DNA of 64,000 nucleotides from Agathobaculum desmolans ATCC 43058 (GCF_000701665.1 NZ_JNJN01000005.1:1-64000); one strand, 5' to 3'. Positions 1-8,089 are shown, numbered from the stretch's first letter. Numbers and translations are program-made. Notes: generated by a model not told the origin, from the letters alone.

Positions 1-152
1 CCCGCGCCGGCGATCTCCGCGCCCTTCTTGGCGCCTTCTTCAAATACGTCGCATACCGCCACAACCTGTGCGCCGCGGATGCGGTTCTGGATACGTTCGA
101 TGTGCTCGCGGCCAATCATGCCGCAGCCGATTACTGCAATGTTCAGTTCCAT
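1..152 (-). CDS. Gfo/Idh/MocA family oxidoreductase, N-terminal part (possible inositol 2-dehydrogenase)
   Basis: Only the first 50 or so codons lie in the window; the gene runs off the left edge. The translated start, MELNIAVIGCGMIGREHIER, has the dinucleotide-binding glycine motif GCGMIG followed by the REH-x-ER pattern typical of Gfo/Idh/MocA NAD-dependent sugar/polyol dehydrogenases, such as myo-inositol 2-dehydrogenase. The start is set by ATG at 150-152 with a perfect AGGAGGT (161-167, minus strand) in front. The neighbouring sodium:solute symporter and LacI-type regulator suggest oxidation of an imported polyol. Inositol is the best guess by context, but the substrate cannot be read from this fragment. 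Confidence 0.8.
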   Translation of the reverse strand, partial: MELNIAVIGCGMIGREHIERIQNRIRGAQVVAVCDVFEEGAKKGAEIAGA

Positions 153-202
153 AATGATTTACCTCCTAAAAATAATATCGGTCAGACTGATGTTGTGTAT
201 AG

Positions 203-219
203 AACCGTGCAACACGGTT
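203..219. promoter_or_regulatory. Inverted repeat upstream of the dehydrogenase gene
   Basis: Perfect 7-bp arms AACCGTG and CACGGTT separated by CAA, about 50 bp upstream of the dehydrogenase start. It could be a regulator half-site pair or a leader hairpin. It does not resemble the 16-bp palindromes nearby. Confidence 0.35.
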
Positions 220-288
220 GATGCTGACGGCAGGAGCGTGCATGCGTTAAATGCAGCACGCTCTGTTCGTCAGGTAGATGATACACCT

Positions 289-304
289 GCGTTCTCGAGA
301 ACGC
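289..304. promoter_or_regulatory. Putative LacI-family operator, copy 1
   Basis: Perfect 16-bp palindrome GCGTTCTCGAGAACGC with a central CG, the classic geometry of LacI-family operators. It lies upstream of the dehydrogenase on the minus strand. A near-identical palindrome sits upstream of the symporter at 2072-2087 and differs only at the two bases flanking the central CG. Assignment to the LacI-type regulator at 2503-3564 is inference. Confidence 0.6.
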
Positions 305-319
305 AATAGGGGAAAGGTA

Positions 320-361
320 AAAACTTATACAACTATTGAGAAGAGAATTTGTATAAGTTTT
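320..361 (-). terminator. AT-rich hairpin, likely terminator of the symporter gene
   Basis: 13-bp perfect inverted repeat AAAACTTATACAA / TTGTATAAGTTTT with a 16-nt loop, just downstream of the symporter stop. On the minus strand the second arm ends in a short T run. The stem is AT-rich, so it is weaker than most terminators. Confidence 0.5.
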
Positions 362-372
362 ATAAACTTGGG

Positions 373-2034
373 TTATGCCGCGATACCAAGCGGAGAGAAG
401 AGGATATAGATGCCGATTGCCAGCAGAATGCCGATGGCGGATACCACATGGCGGTACTTCCACGGTGTCAGATCAACTGCGCCGACATCCTGAATCTCAT
501 AAGATTCACCGGGACGATACTTATTGAGCCACCACATAATGATCAGTTCGATCGGGAACAGGACGGCCATTGCATACAGGTAGTGAATCGGGTTTTCGCT
601 GCCCGGATAGCAGGGCTTGAGCAGCAGGAATGCGCCATAGCACACCACGTGGAAAATGGTGATCACCTTGGGGGTGTACTTGGGGATGTGCTTGAACATA
701 AAGATACCCAGAATGGTGCACAGCACCGGCAGGGAAACGAACTGGCTCATGGAGTTCAGGAAGGTGGTGATACCGCCTGCGTTCATGATAAACGGAGCAA
801 TTACGATGGATACACAGCCGGCAATGGTGCCGTAGATCTTACCGACCTTTACGCACTTGACATCGGATGCCGTCGGATTGATCGTGGACCGGTACAGGTC
901 GAGGGTGAACATTGTCGAGGCAGAGTTCAATACCGAGTTGAACGAGGACAGGATCGCGCCGAACATAACCGCAGCAAAGAAGCCCATAACAGGTGCGGGA
1001 ACGATTTCGGCAATCAGAGCCGGATAGGCAAAGTCGATCGCCGAACTGCCGGCAGCAGTCAGCTTGTCCTGAATGGTGGGCAGGTAGAAGGCGATGAGAC
1101 CCGGGATAACCAGATACAGCGGGCCGAGGCACTTAAGGAAGCCGCAGAAGATCGCACCCTTCTGACCTTCCTTCAGGCTCTTGGCAGCCAGTGCACGCTG
1201 TACAAAGGACTGGTTGGTGCACCACCAGTACAGGTTGTTGAAGAACATACCGGTGATGATAAGCGGCCACGGTACTTCGGGTTCGGGAGCATCCCAAGCG
1301 TTGATGGCGTTCAGCTTGGCAGGATCGGCTTCAATGATGTAGCGGATGCCGTCCATGATGCCGTCGCCGCCGGTGGCAGCGGACAGTGCGGCAAAACCAA
1401 GGAAGGGGATCATCAGACCGCCGATGATCAAGCCGATGCCGTTGATCGTATCGGATACGGCAACTGCCTTCAGACCGCCGAAAATCGCATAGCAGCCGCC
1501 GATAATGCCAATGATCAGGCAGAGAACAGCAACAGCGACAAACTTGCTGGTGCCGAACATACCGGAGATATCAAAGATCTGTTCGAACACAACTGCACCG
1601 GAATACAGGATGACCGGCAGGTTGAGGATGGAATACATAATAACGATGACCAGAGAGAACATGGTCTTGGTGCCCCTGCCGTAACGGGCTTCCATCAGGG
1701 ACGGGATCGTCATGGCACCCATCTTGAGGAAGCGGGGCAGGAAGTAGTAGGCCAGTACAAGAAGTGTGAACATGGAGCCGACTTCCCATGCGATCGGGCC
1801 CATGTTGGTCTTCCAGCTCTGTCCGTTCAGACCGACGAGCTGCTCAGCGGAGAGGTTGGTCAGCAGCAGGGAACCGGCAATCACAATGCCTGGCAGGCCG
1901 CGGCCTGCCAGAAAATACCCTTCTGCGGTATCCAGTTTGTCATCGCGTGTTTTCCACGCGGAGACAAGCGCTACCAGCGCGGTGAACAGTACAAAGGATA
2001 TGCCTGTCCACGCAAGTGAATTGAAAAATGACAT
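373..2034 (-). CDS. Sodium:solute symporter family transporter (sugar/polyol uptake)
   Basis: 553-residue membrane protein with about 13-14 hydrophobic segments. Family-typical features are the N-terminal segment reading AEGYFLAGRGLPG, the substrate-region motif NLSAEQLVGLNG, and the SSS signature around FGGLKAVAVSDTINGIGL. It should couple sodium entry to uptake of a sugar or polyol at the cytoplasmic membrane. The ATG at 2034 was chosen over an upstream in-frame ATG at 2079 because it is preceded by CAGGGGG and the protein then begins MSFFNSLAWTG; the longer version would also swallow the operator palindrome. It is transcribed toward the partial dehydrogenase, but 220 bp with a hairpin and a palindrome separate them, so the two probably have separate promoters under shared control. 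The solute is not readable; inositol is suggested by the neighbour. Confidence 0.88.
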   Translation of the reverse strand: MSFFNSLAWTGISFVLFTALVALVSAWKTRDDKLDTAEGYFLAGRGLPGIVIAGSLLLTNLSAEQLVGLNGQSWKTNMGPIAWEVGSMFTLLVLAYYFLPRFLKMGAMTIPSLMEARYGRGTKTMFSLVIVIMYSILNLPVILYSGAVVFEQIFDISGMFGTSKFVAVAVLCLIIGIIGGCYAIFGGLKAVAVSDTINGIGLIIGGLMIPFLGFAALSAATGGDGIMDGIRYIIEADPAKLNAINAWDAPEPEVPWPLIITGMFFNNLYWWCTNQSFVQRALAAKSLKEGQKGAIFCGFLKCLGPLYLVIPGLIAFYLPTIQDKLTAAGSSAIDFAYPALIAEIVPAPVMGFFAAVMFGAILSSFNSVLNSASTMFTLDLYRSTINPTASDVKCVKVGKIYGTIAGCVSIVIAPFIMNAGGITTFLNSMSQFVSLPVLCTILGIFMFKHIPKYTPKVITIFHVVCYGAFLLLKPCYPGSENPIHYLYAMAVLFPIELIIMWWLNKYRPGESYEIQDVGAVDLTPWKYRHVVSAIGILLAIGIYILFSPLGIAA

Positions 2035-2071
2035 AATGTACCCCCTGTGAAAGTAGTGGAATGAGTGAAAG

Positions 2072-2087
2072 GCGTTCACGTGAACGC
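2072..2087. promoter_or_regulatory. Putative LacI-family operator, copy 2
   Basis: Perfect 16-bp palindrome GCGTTCACGTGAACGC centred about 45 bp upstream of the symporter ATG on the minus strand. It matches the palindrome at 289-304 at 14 of 16 positions. A site this close to the start would block transcription of the symporter gene when occupied. Confidence 0.65.
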
Positions 2088-2426
2088 AGATGTCTGAAAA
2101 ATAATCTCCGTGCAGGCCGCTTCCGAGTGGCGCGTCCGTCAGTCTTACAGAAAAACAGCGCAGGGAGAATTATTTTTGTTGTTTTCAGAATACCACCAGT
2201 TATGCGAATATTCAAGCCGCAAAATTGAGAAAATGGATATGCAGGACGATTTTCGTGACATTATGACAAAATGTTGCAGTACCATTTGTACAAACCGCAA
2301 AGACGAAAGGTGAGTTTGCGTTTATTTTGCGTGCACTTGGCGTGCATTTTATCCATAAATAGCTGCATGTACACATAATATATGATTTAATTCCGAAAAT
2401 CATCATTTTTTTCATAAAAACCGCTA
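2088..2426. other. Divergent intergenic region between symporter and regulator
   Basis: About 340 bp of AT-rich sequence between the symporter operator and the regulator promoter. It must hold the minus-strand symporter promoter, but I could not fix -35/-10 boxes with confidence. I see no gene and no third copy of the 16-bp palindrome. Confidence 0.5.
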
Positions 2427-2454
2427 TTGAAAAATGCGTGCAATGTGTTATACT
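2427..2454 (+). promoter_or_regulatory. Sigma-A type promoter of the LacI-family regulator
   Basis: TTGAAA (2427-2432), 16-bp spacer, TATACT (2449-2454), about 50 bp before the regulator ATG. Confidence 0.6.
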
Positions 2455-2502
2455 AAGAAACGAGAAAAGATGATAAAAAAATAACGAAGAGGGGGCGGGA
2501 GC

Positions 2503-3564
2503 ATGGCAGTCACTGCACAGCAGATTGCGGAGCTGGCGGGTGTGTCGCGCGGCACGGTGGATCGTGCGCTGCACAATCGTGGGCGTGTCAATCCGGAGGT
2601 CGCTGCACGGATCCGGCAAATCGCCAATGAATTGGGATATAAGCCCAATCTGATTGGGCAGGCACTGGTGCGCACCAAACGGGATTTTAAGCTGGGAGCG
2701 ATCCTGCAGTCTGTAGAAACGCCGACAATGCAGATTATACTGGAAGGGGTGCGCCGTGCAGCGGCAGAATTACAGGATTCCGGCATTGAGCTGATGATCC
2801 GCGAGGTGCGCGGGTTGGATACCGAGCTGGTGCTGGAACATGTGGAGGAGCTGACCGGCCAAGGGGTGCAGGGATTGGCGCTGGCACCGAATAATGCGCC
2901 CGAGCTGCGACAGTGCATTGATGCGCTGGATGAGCAGGGGATTCCGGTGGTTACACTCAATTCGGACGTGCCGGGCAGCCGCCGGTTGTGTTTTATCGGC
3001 ATGGACAATTACCGCGCCGGACAGACAGCAGCTTGTTTGACCCGGCAGATGCTTCCGCAAGGGGGGAAAATTCTGCCGCTGGCAGGACATTTGAATAATA
3101 CTGCGCATAATAACCGGCTGAACGGTTTCCGGGATACATTGGAGGAGAATAACCCGCAGGAGATTACATTGCTGCCGTTTCAGCCCTGTTTCGACCGTAA
3201 TGATTATGCGCACGAGATCACGCAGCATGCATTACGGGCAGAGCCGGAGCTGGCGGCGGTATATGTGGCTTCGAATGGACAGCAGGGCGTATGCCAGGCG
3301 GTGGAGGAGGAAGGCCGGAAGGGGCAGGTCAAGGTGATTGCGTTTGACTTGAACGCACCGAATATGGAGCTGCTGCAATCGGATGATTTGAGCTTTGTGC
3401 TCGATCAGGAGGCGTTTGAACAAGGCTACCGTCCGCCGTATATTTTATATGAGTATTTAATGCATAAGAAAAAACCTGCACAGGAATATCTGTTTACGGA
3501 TATTGCGATCCGTACCAAATATAACAGCGATTTGGTGACCGGTCCGACGGAAACGCCTACCTGA
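2503..3564 (+). CDS. LacI-family transcriptional regulator with sugar-binding domain
   Basis: 353 residues. Residues 1-55 form the LacI helix-turn-helix (TAQQIAELAGVSRGTVDRAL) and hinge (NELGYKPN). The rest is a periplasmic-binding-protein-like sensor in which motifs such as GLALAPNN, PVVTLNSD and FIGMDNYRAGQ mark the ligand cleft, as in ribose/inositol-type LacI proteins. ATG at 2503 follows a GAGGGGG ribosome-binding site. It is divergent from the symporter and dehydrogenase genes, both of which carry a matching 16-bp palindrome upstream, so it is probably their local repressor and releases DNA on binding the imported sugar or an intermediate. The GTVDRAL variant of the recognition helix is common in ribose/inositol-type regulators rather than classical LacI. 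Confidence 0.9.
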   Translation: MAVTAQQIAELAGVSRGTVDRALHNRGRVNPEVAARIRQIANELGYKPNLIGQALVRTKRDFKLGAILQSVETPTMQIILEGVRRAAAELQDSGIELMIREVRGLDTELVLEHVEELTGQGVQGLALAPNNAPELRQCIDALDEQGIPVVTLNSDVPGSRRLCFIGMDNYRAGQTAACLTRQMLPQGGKILPLAGHLNNTAHNNRLNGFRDTLEENNPQEITLLPFQPCFDRNDYAHEITQHALRAEPELAAVYVASNGQQGVCQAVEEEGRKGQVKVIAFDLNAPNMELLQSDDLSFVLDQEAFEQGYRPPYILYEYLMHKKKPAQEYLFTDIAIRTKYNSDLVTGPTETPT

Positions 3565-3572
3565 AAACAGTA

Positions 3573-3632
3573 AAAACGCATTTCATGTTACCCTGCAAGG
3601 GCAGCGCATGGAATGTGTTTTATTTTATGGCG
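3573..3632 (+). terminator. Imperfect hairpin after the LacI-family regulator
   Basis: Imperfect inverted repeat ACGCATTTCATG ... CATGGAATGTGT followed by a T-rich stretch, between two convergent genes. It plausibly ends the regulator transcript. The apparent small plus-strand frames here start inside it and were not kept. Confidence 0.4.
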
Positions 3633-3648
3633 GCTGCAGAGCGGATCG

Positions 3649-4104
3649 TCAAAAATCGATTTGCAGGGTGTCGGGTAAAGTGATTGCAGTCACATCACCG
3701 AGGGGGATCTGTGTTCCGTCCTGCAGAAGGATCAGACCGTTGATGTCATCCAGCCGACGTACAGTTCCGATTACTGTATGCAAGGCGCCGCCTGCTTTGT
3801 GCGCATCCGGCACAAAATAAGTAAGCTGCACTTGGGGATGTTCCGTCAGGCGAGTGCGCAATGCAGCGAGTCGCCGATCTAATTCCTGCAGCACGGTTTC
3901 GTCTGGGTCAGGCCGTGGGATGGTTTGCCGTGCAGCTTCGTATATGGCTTCATCATGTCCGGTGAGGGCAGCAAACGGAGCAAATTGAGCTGCGCGGCTG
4001 GTTCGTGAGAGCGGCGGCAGGTGCGCTGGGATGGGATGAGGAAAATGCAGAATATCATCATAGTCATGCGTCACGCGGAGCGGCTGATGCAAGCGGTGTT
4101 TCAT
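3649..4104 (-). CDS. yolD: YolD-like protein, partner of Y-family polymerase
   Basis: 151 residues from the ATG at 4102-4104. The segment SRAAQFAPFAALTGHDEAIY is the hallmark of the YolD-like family, whose members are encoded beside UvrX/YqjW-type Y-family polymerases in Firmicutes and their plasmids and are thought to assist them like UmuD assists UmuC. The C-terminal half is a small beta-rich domain (LTYFVPD ... GTVRRLDDINGLILLQDGTQIPLGDV), usual for the family. The start overlaps the polymerase stop codon as ATGA (4101-4104), so translation is coupled to the polymerase. Expression should follow the SOS box upstream of the polymerase. Confidence 0.85.
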   Translation of the reverse strand: MKHRLHQPLRVTHDYDDILHFPHPIPAHLPPLSRTSRAAQFAPFAALTGHDEAIYEAARQTIPRPDPDETVLQELDRRLAALRTRLTEHPQVQLTYFVPDAHKAGGALHTVIGTVRRLDDINGLILLQDGTQIPLGDVTAITLPDTLQIDF

Positions 4105-5612
4105 GCTTTGTGGCCTCCAATTTGCAGATTGCGGCTGATTGCGGTTGCATCCTCCAGCAGGCTCATACCGCGGATCAGGGCGTTTTTTCCGTACTTGCGT
4201 TTGATGTGCAGAATTGCCTGCTGCTGTTGCCGCTCCCGTTGCCGTGCGGCAGTCTGTGCTGCCTGTTGTGCGGGATCGGTAAACAGACTGAGCTGTTCGC
4301 AAGGGGCGGCAGTTTGCACCGCATCCGCATCGCAGATACGGCAGGCGGTAAGCGTGATACGGCGCACCGGTAAGCGCGGATTCACGAGACGGTCAAATAA
4401 CTGAAGGGTGCGCTGTCGGATCTTTTGTGAGGAATCGGTAAAGGGAAGGAGATGCGCGGTGCCATGGGCGTGCTTTGGTATGGTACGGCCATATGCATCC
4501 ACCGTGGTAGGACCATGGTATGCGGGGCAGCCTGCCTGCGGCAGGAGTCCGGTCCGGTCGTAGCCGACAGTCAGTACGAGCTGACCGGTTGTCAGATGGT
4601 GAGAGGTCAGATCAAGGCTGAGCTGGTCGGCCATTTCCTGACACACCAGCCGGGCCTTGTCAAACGAATAGGGGTGGGGAAGCACCTGCCCTGCGCCGAT
4701 ACTTTTGGCGGCAGGGCGATACTTCTTAATATCGGTGATCGTGCAAGGTTCCCATCCCCATGCATGATCGATCAACAGCTCGGCATTGACACCAAATAAC
4801 CGATACAGTAGTGCGGCGTTTTGTCGTTCATACGGTTTACCGATCGAACAGCGGGCAATATCCCCCATGGTAGACAGTCCGTATTGTTCGAGTTTTTTGG
4901 CATATCCTGCACCAACGCGCCAAAAATCCGTGATCGGACGATGCGACCAGAGCAGACGGCGATAGGTTATTTCGTTGAGTTGGGCAATACGTACGCCGGT
5001 ATGGTCAGGTGCAGCATGCTTGGCAACAATATCCATAGCGACCTTGCACAGATACAGGTTCGTTCCGATCCCGGCGGTGGCGGTGATCCCGGTTGTGCGC
5101 AGAATATCCAGCAGGATGTACTGCGCCAGCTCGCGCGCAGTTTGCTGGTAGGTGGACAGATAGGGGGTTGCATCAATAAAAACTTCATCGATCGAATACA
5201 CATGGATATCTTCCGGTGCGATATAGTTCAGATAAATCTGATAGATGCGTGTGCTGTATGCCAGATACAATGCCATACGCGGCGGTGCGGCAATATAGGA
5301 TAAAGCAAGCGCGGGTGAAGCGGATAGTGCGCTTTCTTGATGAGAGCAGCCGCAGAATGTTTGATGAGGAGCGTGTATCCGCCGACGGGTATTCAGCTCC
5401 TGCACGCGCTGTTCTACTTCGAACAGGCGTGCCCGTCCCGGGATGCCATAGGCTTTCAGGGCAGGAGAGACAGCCAGACAAATGGTTTTTTGTGTGCGGC
5501 TGACATCAGCCACGACCAGATGTGTGTTCAGCGGATCCAACCCGCGCTCTACACATTCGACCGAAGCATAAAAGGATTTCAGGTCAATGGCAATGTAAGT
5601 ACGGTCGGACAT
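4101..5612 (-). CDS. Y-family translesion DNA polymerase (UmuC/UvrX type)
   Basis: 503 residues. Catalytic carboxylates are visible at Asp10 in YIAIDLKSFYASVEC and at Asp142-Glu143 in VYSIDEVFID. Little-finger sequences follow. Near residue 435 the sequence EQLSLFTD contains a consensus beta-clamp-binding motif (QLSLF), and the C-terminal RKYGKNALIRGMSLLEDAT block is shared with UvrX/YqjW proteins rather than DinB. The role is error-prone replication past DNA lesions. ATG at 5612 is preceded by GAAAGGAAG. A perfect SOS box lies 29 bp upstream, so LexA control is very likely. The YolD gene follows with a 4-bp overlap. No lexA or recA gene is in the window. Confidence 0.93.
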   Translation of the reverse strand: MSDRTYIAIDLKSFYASVECVERGLDPLNTHLVVADVSRTQKTICLAVSPALKAYGIPGRARLFEVEQRVQELNTRRRIHAPHQTFCGCSHQESALSASPALALSYIAAPPRMALYLAYSTRIYQIYLNYIAPEDIHVYSIDEVFIDATPYLSTYQQTARELAQYILLDILRTTGITATAGIGTNLYLCKVAMDIVAKHAAPDHTGVRIAQLNEITYRRLLWSHRPITDFWRVGAGYAKKLEQYGLSTMGDIARCSIGKPYERQNAALLYRLFGVNAELLIDHAWGWEPCTITDIKKYRPAAKSIGAGQVLPHPYSFDKARLVCQEMADQLSLDLTSHHLTTGQLVLTVGYDRTGLLPQAGCPAYHGPTTVDAYGRTIPKHAHGTAHLLPFTDSSQKIRQRTLQLFDRLVNPRLPVRRITLTACRICDADAVQTAAPCEQLSLFTDPAQQAAQTAARQRERQQQQAILHIKRKYGKNALIRGMSLLEDATAISRNLQIGGHKA

Positions 5613-5640
5613 GTGGTGATCTTCCTTTCAGGCAGCAAAT

Positions 5641-5654
5641 CGAACAAATGTTCC
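5641..5654. promoter_or_regulatory. LexA (SOS) box of the polymerase operon
   Basis: CGAACAAATGTTCC fits the Bacillus/Firmicute LexA consensus CGAAC-RNRY-GTTYC at every position, 29 bp upstream of the polymerase ATG. Binding of LexA here would repress the polymerase-YolD operon until DNA damage. Confidence 0.85.
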
Positions 5655-5751
5655 ACATCAGTATAACACAAATTATAAGAAAAACAAGGGGTTACAGATT
5701 CTGTTGATTTTGTGTTATTGGCAGTTTGCTGCATGAATAAAGGGGATTTGA

Positions 5752-5793
5752 CGTTCACAGATGTTGAGTACATTTGTGAACGCATGGTATAAT
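5752..5793 (+). promoter_or_regulatory. Promoter with overlapping operator-like inverted repeat
   Basis: Inverted repeat CGTTCACAGATGT-TGAGT-ACATTTGTGAACG (12 of 13 positions paired) spans 5752-5782. It overlaps a promoter reading TTGAGT (5764-5769), 18-bp spacer, TATAAT (5788-5793). The repeat covers the -35 box, as expected of a repressor site. The promoter points toward the phosphatase at 5933. The repeat is not a LexA box and differs from the LacI-type palindromes. Confidence 0.5.
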
Positions 5794-5932
5794 AGCCGTA
5801 AAACAGCTTATTATACAGCTATTTCATCATTATACCAAATACCAACAGCGGTGCCTGCCGGTTGCTCAGGACCAAGAAATATGCGCCGCTATGGTATAAT
5901 GTAAATCATCATACCGGTAAGGGAGAACGGTT

Positions 5933-6385
5933 ATGATTAGGGTGTTATTCGTATGCCACGGCAATATCTGTCGCAGCCCGATGGCGGAATTTGTGTTGAA
6001 AAAACTTGTATCTGAGGCAGGATATGCGGATGATTTTTTGATAGAATCAGCAGCGACCAGCGCGGAAGAACTGGGGCATCCGGTTTATCCGCCGGCGCGG
6101 CGCAAGCTGTCGGAACATGGGATCGGCTGTGCGGGAAAGACAGCGCGTCGGATGCAGCCGGCGGATTATGGACATTTTGATTTGCTGATCGGCATGGATC
6201 GGGCTAATATGCGTAACATGCAGCGCATTTGCGGCGGAGATCCAGACAAAAAAATGCACTTGCTGATGGAGTATGCCGACGGTGCACACGATGTGGCTGA
6301 TCCATGGTATACCGGTGATTTCGAGCAGACCTGGCAGGATGTTTTGCAGGGATGCCGGGGGCTTTTGGCGCATCTCATACCATAA
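5933..6385 (+). CDS. Low-molecular-weight protein tyrosine phosphatase
   Basis: 150 residues, the full length of the family. The P-loop VCHGNICRSP (nucleophile Cys8, Arg14) and the general-acid loop VADPWYTGDF near residue 122 are both intact, so an active phosphatase is expected. Bacterial members dephosphorylate tyrosine kinases of exopolysaccharide export or arginine phosphoproteins. No kinase gene is adjacent, so the substrate is open. ATG at 5933 follows AAGGGAGAA. A close paralogue with the same motifs is carried by the mobile element at 48533-49012. A second TATAAT at 5895-5900 lacks a good -35. Confidence 0.92.
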   Translation: MIRVLFVCHGNICRSPMAEFVLKKLVSEAGYADDFLIESAATSAEELGHPVYPPARRKLSEHGIGCAGKTARRMQPADYGHFDLLIGMDRANMRNMQRICGGDPDKKMHLLMEYADGAHDVADPWYTGDFEQTWQDVLQGCRGLLAHLIP

Positions 6386-6422
6386 TATGCAGTAAGCGTG
6401 CACAGAACAGACGAAAATCGGG

Positions 6423-6452
6423 TTGCTATTTTTCGTCAAACTATGTTACAAT
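6423..6452 (+). promoter_or_regulatory. Promoter of the degV-like gene
   Basis: TTGCTA (6423-6428), 18-bp spacer, TACAAT (6447-6452), about 75 bp before the DegV start. Confidence 0.45.
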
Positions 6453-6528
6453 ACTATGAAAAGGATGGCTGTGCCCCCGATAAATGAAAAACTGCCGGAA
6501 TCGGACGCAGCCGGGAGGAGAGATCAAT

Positions 6529-7422
6529 ATGACGAGCAACCCTTATGCAGTTACCTGCTGCTCGACAGCGGATCTGCCGGCCGCATATTTTGAGGCAAAG
6601 CAGATTCCGTTTGCCTGCTTCCATTTTCAGTTGGAGGGCAAAGAATATCCGGATGATTTGGGAAGATCTATTCCCTTTGAAACTTATTATGCAAAAATCG
6701 CTGCGGGGGCACAGCCCACAACGGCGCAGGTCAACGTAGAGCAGTATATCGAATTGTTTGAGCCGATTTTACAGGCGGGAAAGGATATTCTGCATCTGGC
6801 TTTTTCCAGCGGATTATCCGGTGCCTGCCAATCCGCCTGTATTGCGGCGGCAGAGCTGCAGGAGAAATATCCCGGCCGCACGATCTATGTGGTAGATACG
6901 CTGGCCGCTTCTTCGGGCTATGGGCTGCTGGTGGATACGGTTTGTGATTTGCGGGATGGCGGTATGCCGTTGGAGGCACTGCGGGATTGGACCGAGCGCA
7001 ACAAACGCCGTCTGCATCACTGGTTCTTTGCAACGGATTTGACCAGCTTTAAGCGCGGCGGACGTATTTCTCCGGCAGCGGCTACGTTTGGCACACTGTT
7101 GGGGATTTGCCCGCTGCTCAATGTGGATCATGAAGGACATTTGATCCCGCGTAAAAAGATCCGCGGGAAAAAGGCTGTGATCCGCGAGATCGTTAAAATG
7201 ATGGAGCAGCACGCAGAGAATGGTACGGATTACAGCGGCAAGTGCTTTATCTCGCAGTCAGCCTGTATGGAAGATGCCGAAGCGGTCGCCGCACTGGTGG
7301 AACAGAACTTTCCGCATTTGAACGGCAAGGTGCAGATCAACAGTATCGGTACCGTAATCGGGGCGCACACCGGCCCGGGCACGGTGGCGCTGTTTTTCTG
7401 GGGTGACGAGCGGGTGGACTGA
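6529..7422 (+). CDS. DegV family fatty-acid-binding protein
   Basis: 297 residues from ATG 6529, which has GGGAGGAGA in front; an upstream in-frame ATG at 6484 has none. DegV hallmarks: N-terminal CSTADLPAAYFEAKQI, a central TTAQVN and LHLAFSSGLSGACQSA motif, VDTLAASSGYG, and FKRGGRISPAAATFGTLL around the lipid-binding pocket. Family members (FakB-like) bind fatty acids and present them to a fatty-acid kinase for phosphorylation and entry into phospholipid synthesis. No FakA-type kinase lies nearby. Monocistronic between its own promoter and a bidirectional terminator. Confidence 0.9.
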   Translation: MTSNPYAVTCCSTADLPAAYFEAKQIPFACFHFQLEGKEYPDDLGRSIPFETYYAKIAAGAQPTTAQVNVEQYIELFEPILQAGKDILHLAFSSGLSGACQSACIAAAELQEKYPGRTIYVVDTLAASSGYGLLVDTVCDLRDGGMPLEALRDWTERNKRRLHHWFFATDLTSFKRGGRISPAAATFGTLLGICPLLNVDHEGHLIPRKKIRGKKAVIREIVKMMEQHAENGTDYSGKCFISQSACMEDAEAVAALVEQNFPHLNGKVQINSIGTVIGAHTGPGTVALFFWGDERVD

Positions 7423-7465
7423 CCGGGCGGCTGGCCATCCAAACGATAAGTGAAGATCGGAAAGC

Positions 7466-7495
7466 AAAAAAGTCAGGCTAATGCCTGACTTTTTT
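7466..7495. terminator. Bidirectional rho-independent terminator
   Basis: AAAAAAGTCAGGC-TAAT-GCCTGACTTTTTT: perfect 13-bp arms with A tract on one side and T tract on the other. It serves the convergent DegV gene (+) and isochorismatase-like gene (-). Confidence 0.9.
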
Positions 7496-7528
7496 CTGAA
7501 ATTGTCTCCCACTGGGAAACAGGATGGC

Positions 7529-8089
7529 TCAGCGGTGGATCACCTGCATTTGTAGGCCCTGCATCACATCGAGCGCCTTTTCGTGCAGTGCAGGATCGAA
7601 GCTGCGGCACAGGGCGGCATCTATGGTGATTTGTGCTTCCGGCCACTGCGCCTGCAGCAGCACAGCATTGGAGATGACACACATATTGGTCACAACGCCG
7701 ACAACGAGGATTTCCTGCAGATCGGGCAGCTCCTGCTCTAGTCGGAGCAGCTCTGCGGGCGGCATACCAAAGGTATGCTTGCGCACAGTGTGGATTTGGC
7801 CGTTTGCGCAGGTTTCGCAGCACAGCTCCTGCGTTTTGCCGTACAGCCGCCATCCGCTGTCCTTGGGATTGCAGTGCGGCACGGGAAGGGCGCGTCCTTC
7901 GCGGGTGTGCAGATAGTTGTCATCATGGGTGTCATAGGTGAAAAGCACATGATCGCCCTGCGCCAGATAGGTTTGCACCAGATGGGCGATGCCGTCATCA
8001 ATGGCCGCAGCCCCCTCGAAACCGAGTGCACCACTGACGAAGTCATTCTGATAGTCGATTACGGCAAGCAGTTTGGGTGTATGTTTCAT
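7529..8089 (-). CDS. Isochorismatase/nicotinamidase-like cysteine hydrolase
   Basis: 186 residues. The catalytic triad positions of the family are seen: Asp12 in LLAVIDYQNDFVSGAL, a lysine in VRKHTFGM, and the nucleophilic cysteine in VVGVVTNMCVISNA (about residue 137). The cis-peptide VVT preceding the TNMC motif is typical. Such enzymes hydrolyse small amides such as nicotinamide or related compounds in the cytosol. The exact substrate is not identified. ATG at 8089 follows GGAGGGA on the minus strand. It stands alone, convergent with the DegV gene. Confidence 0.88.
   Translation of the reverse strand: MKHTPKLLAVIDYQNDFVSGALGFEGAAAIDDGIAHLVQTYLAQGDHVLFTYDTHDDNYLHTREGRALPVPHCNPKDSGWRLYGKTQELCCETCANGQIHTVRKHTFGMPPAELLRLEQELPDLQEILVVGVVTNMCVISNAVLLQAQWPEAQITIDAALCRSFDPALHEKALDVMQGLQMQVIHR

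Noticed and set aside
349-2019. Long plus-strand frame opposite the symporter
   Set aside because: Shadow of the minus-strand symporter; hydrophilic string without domains.
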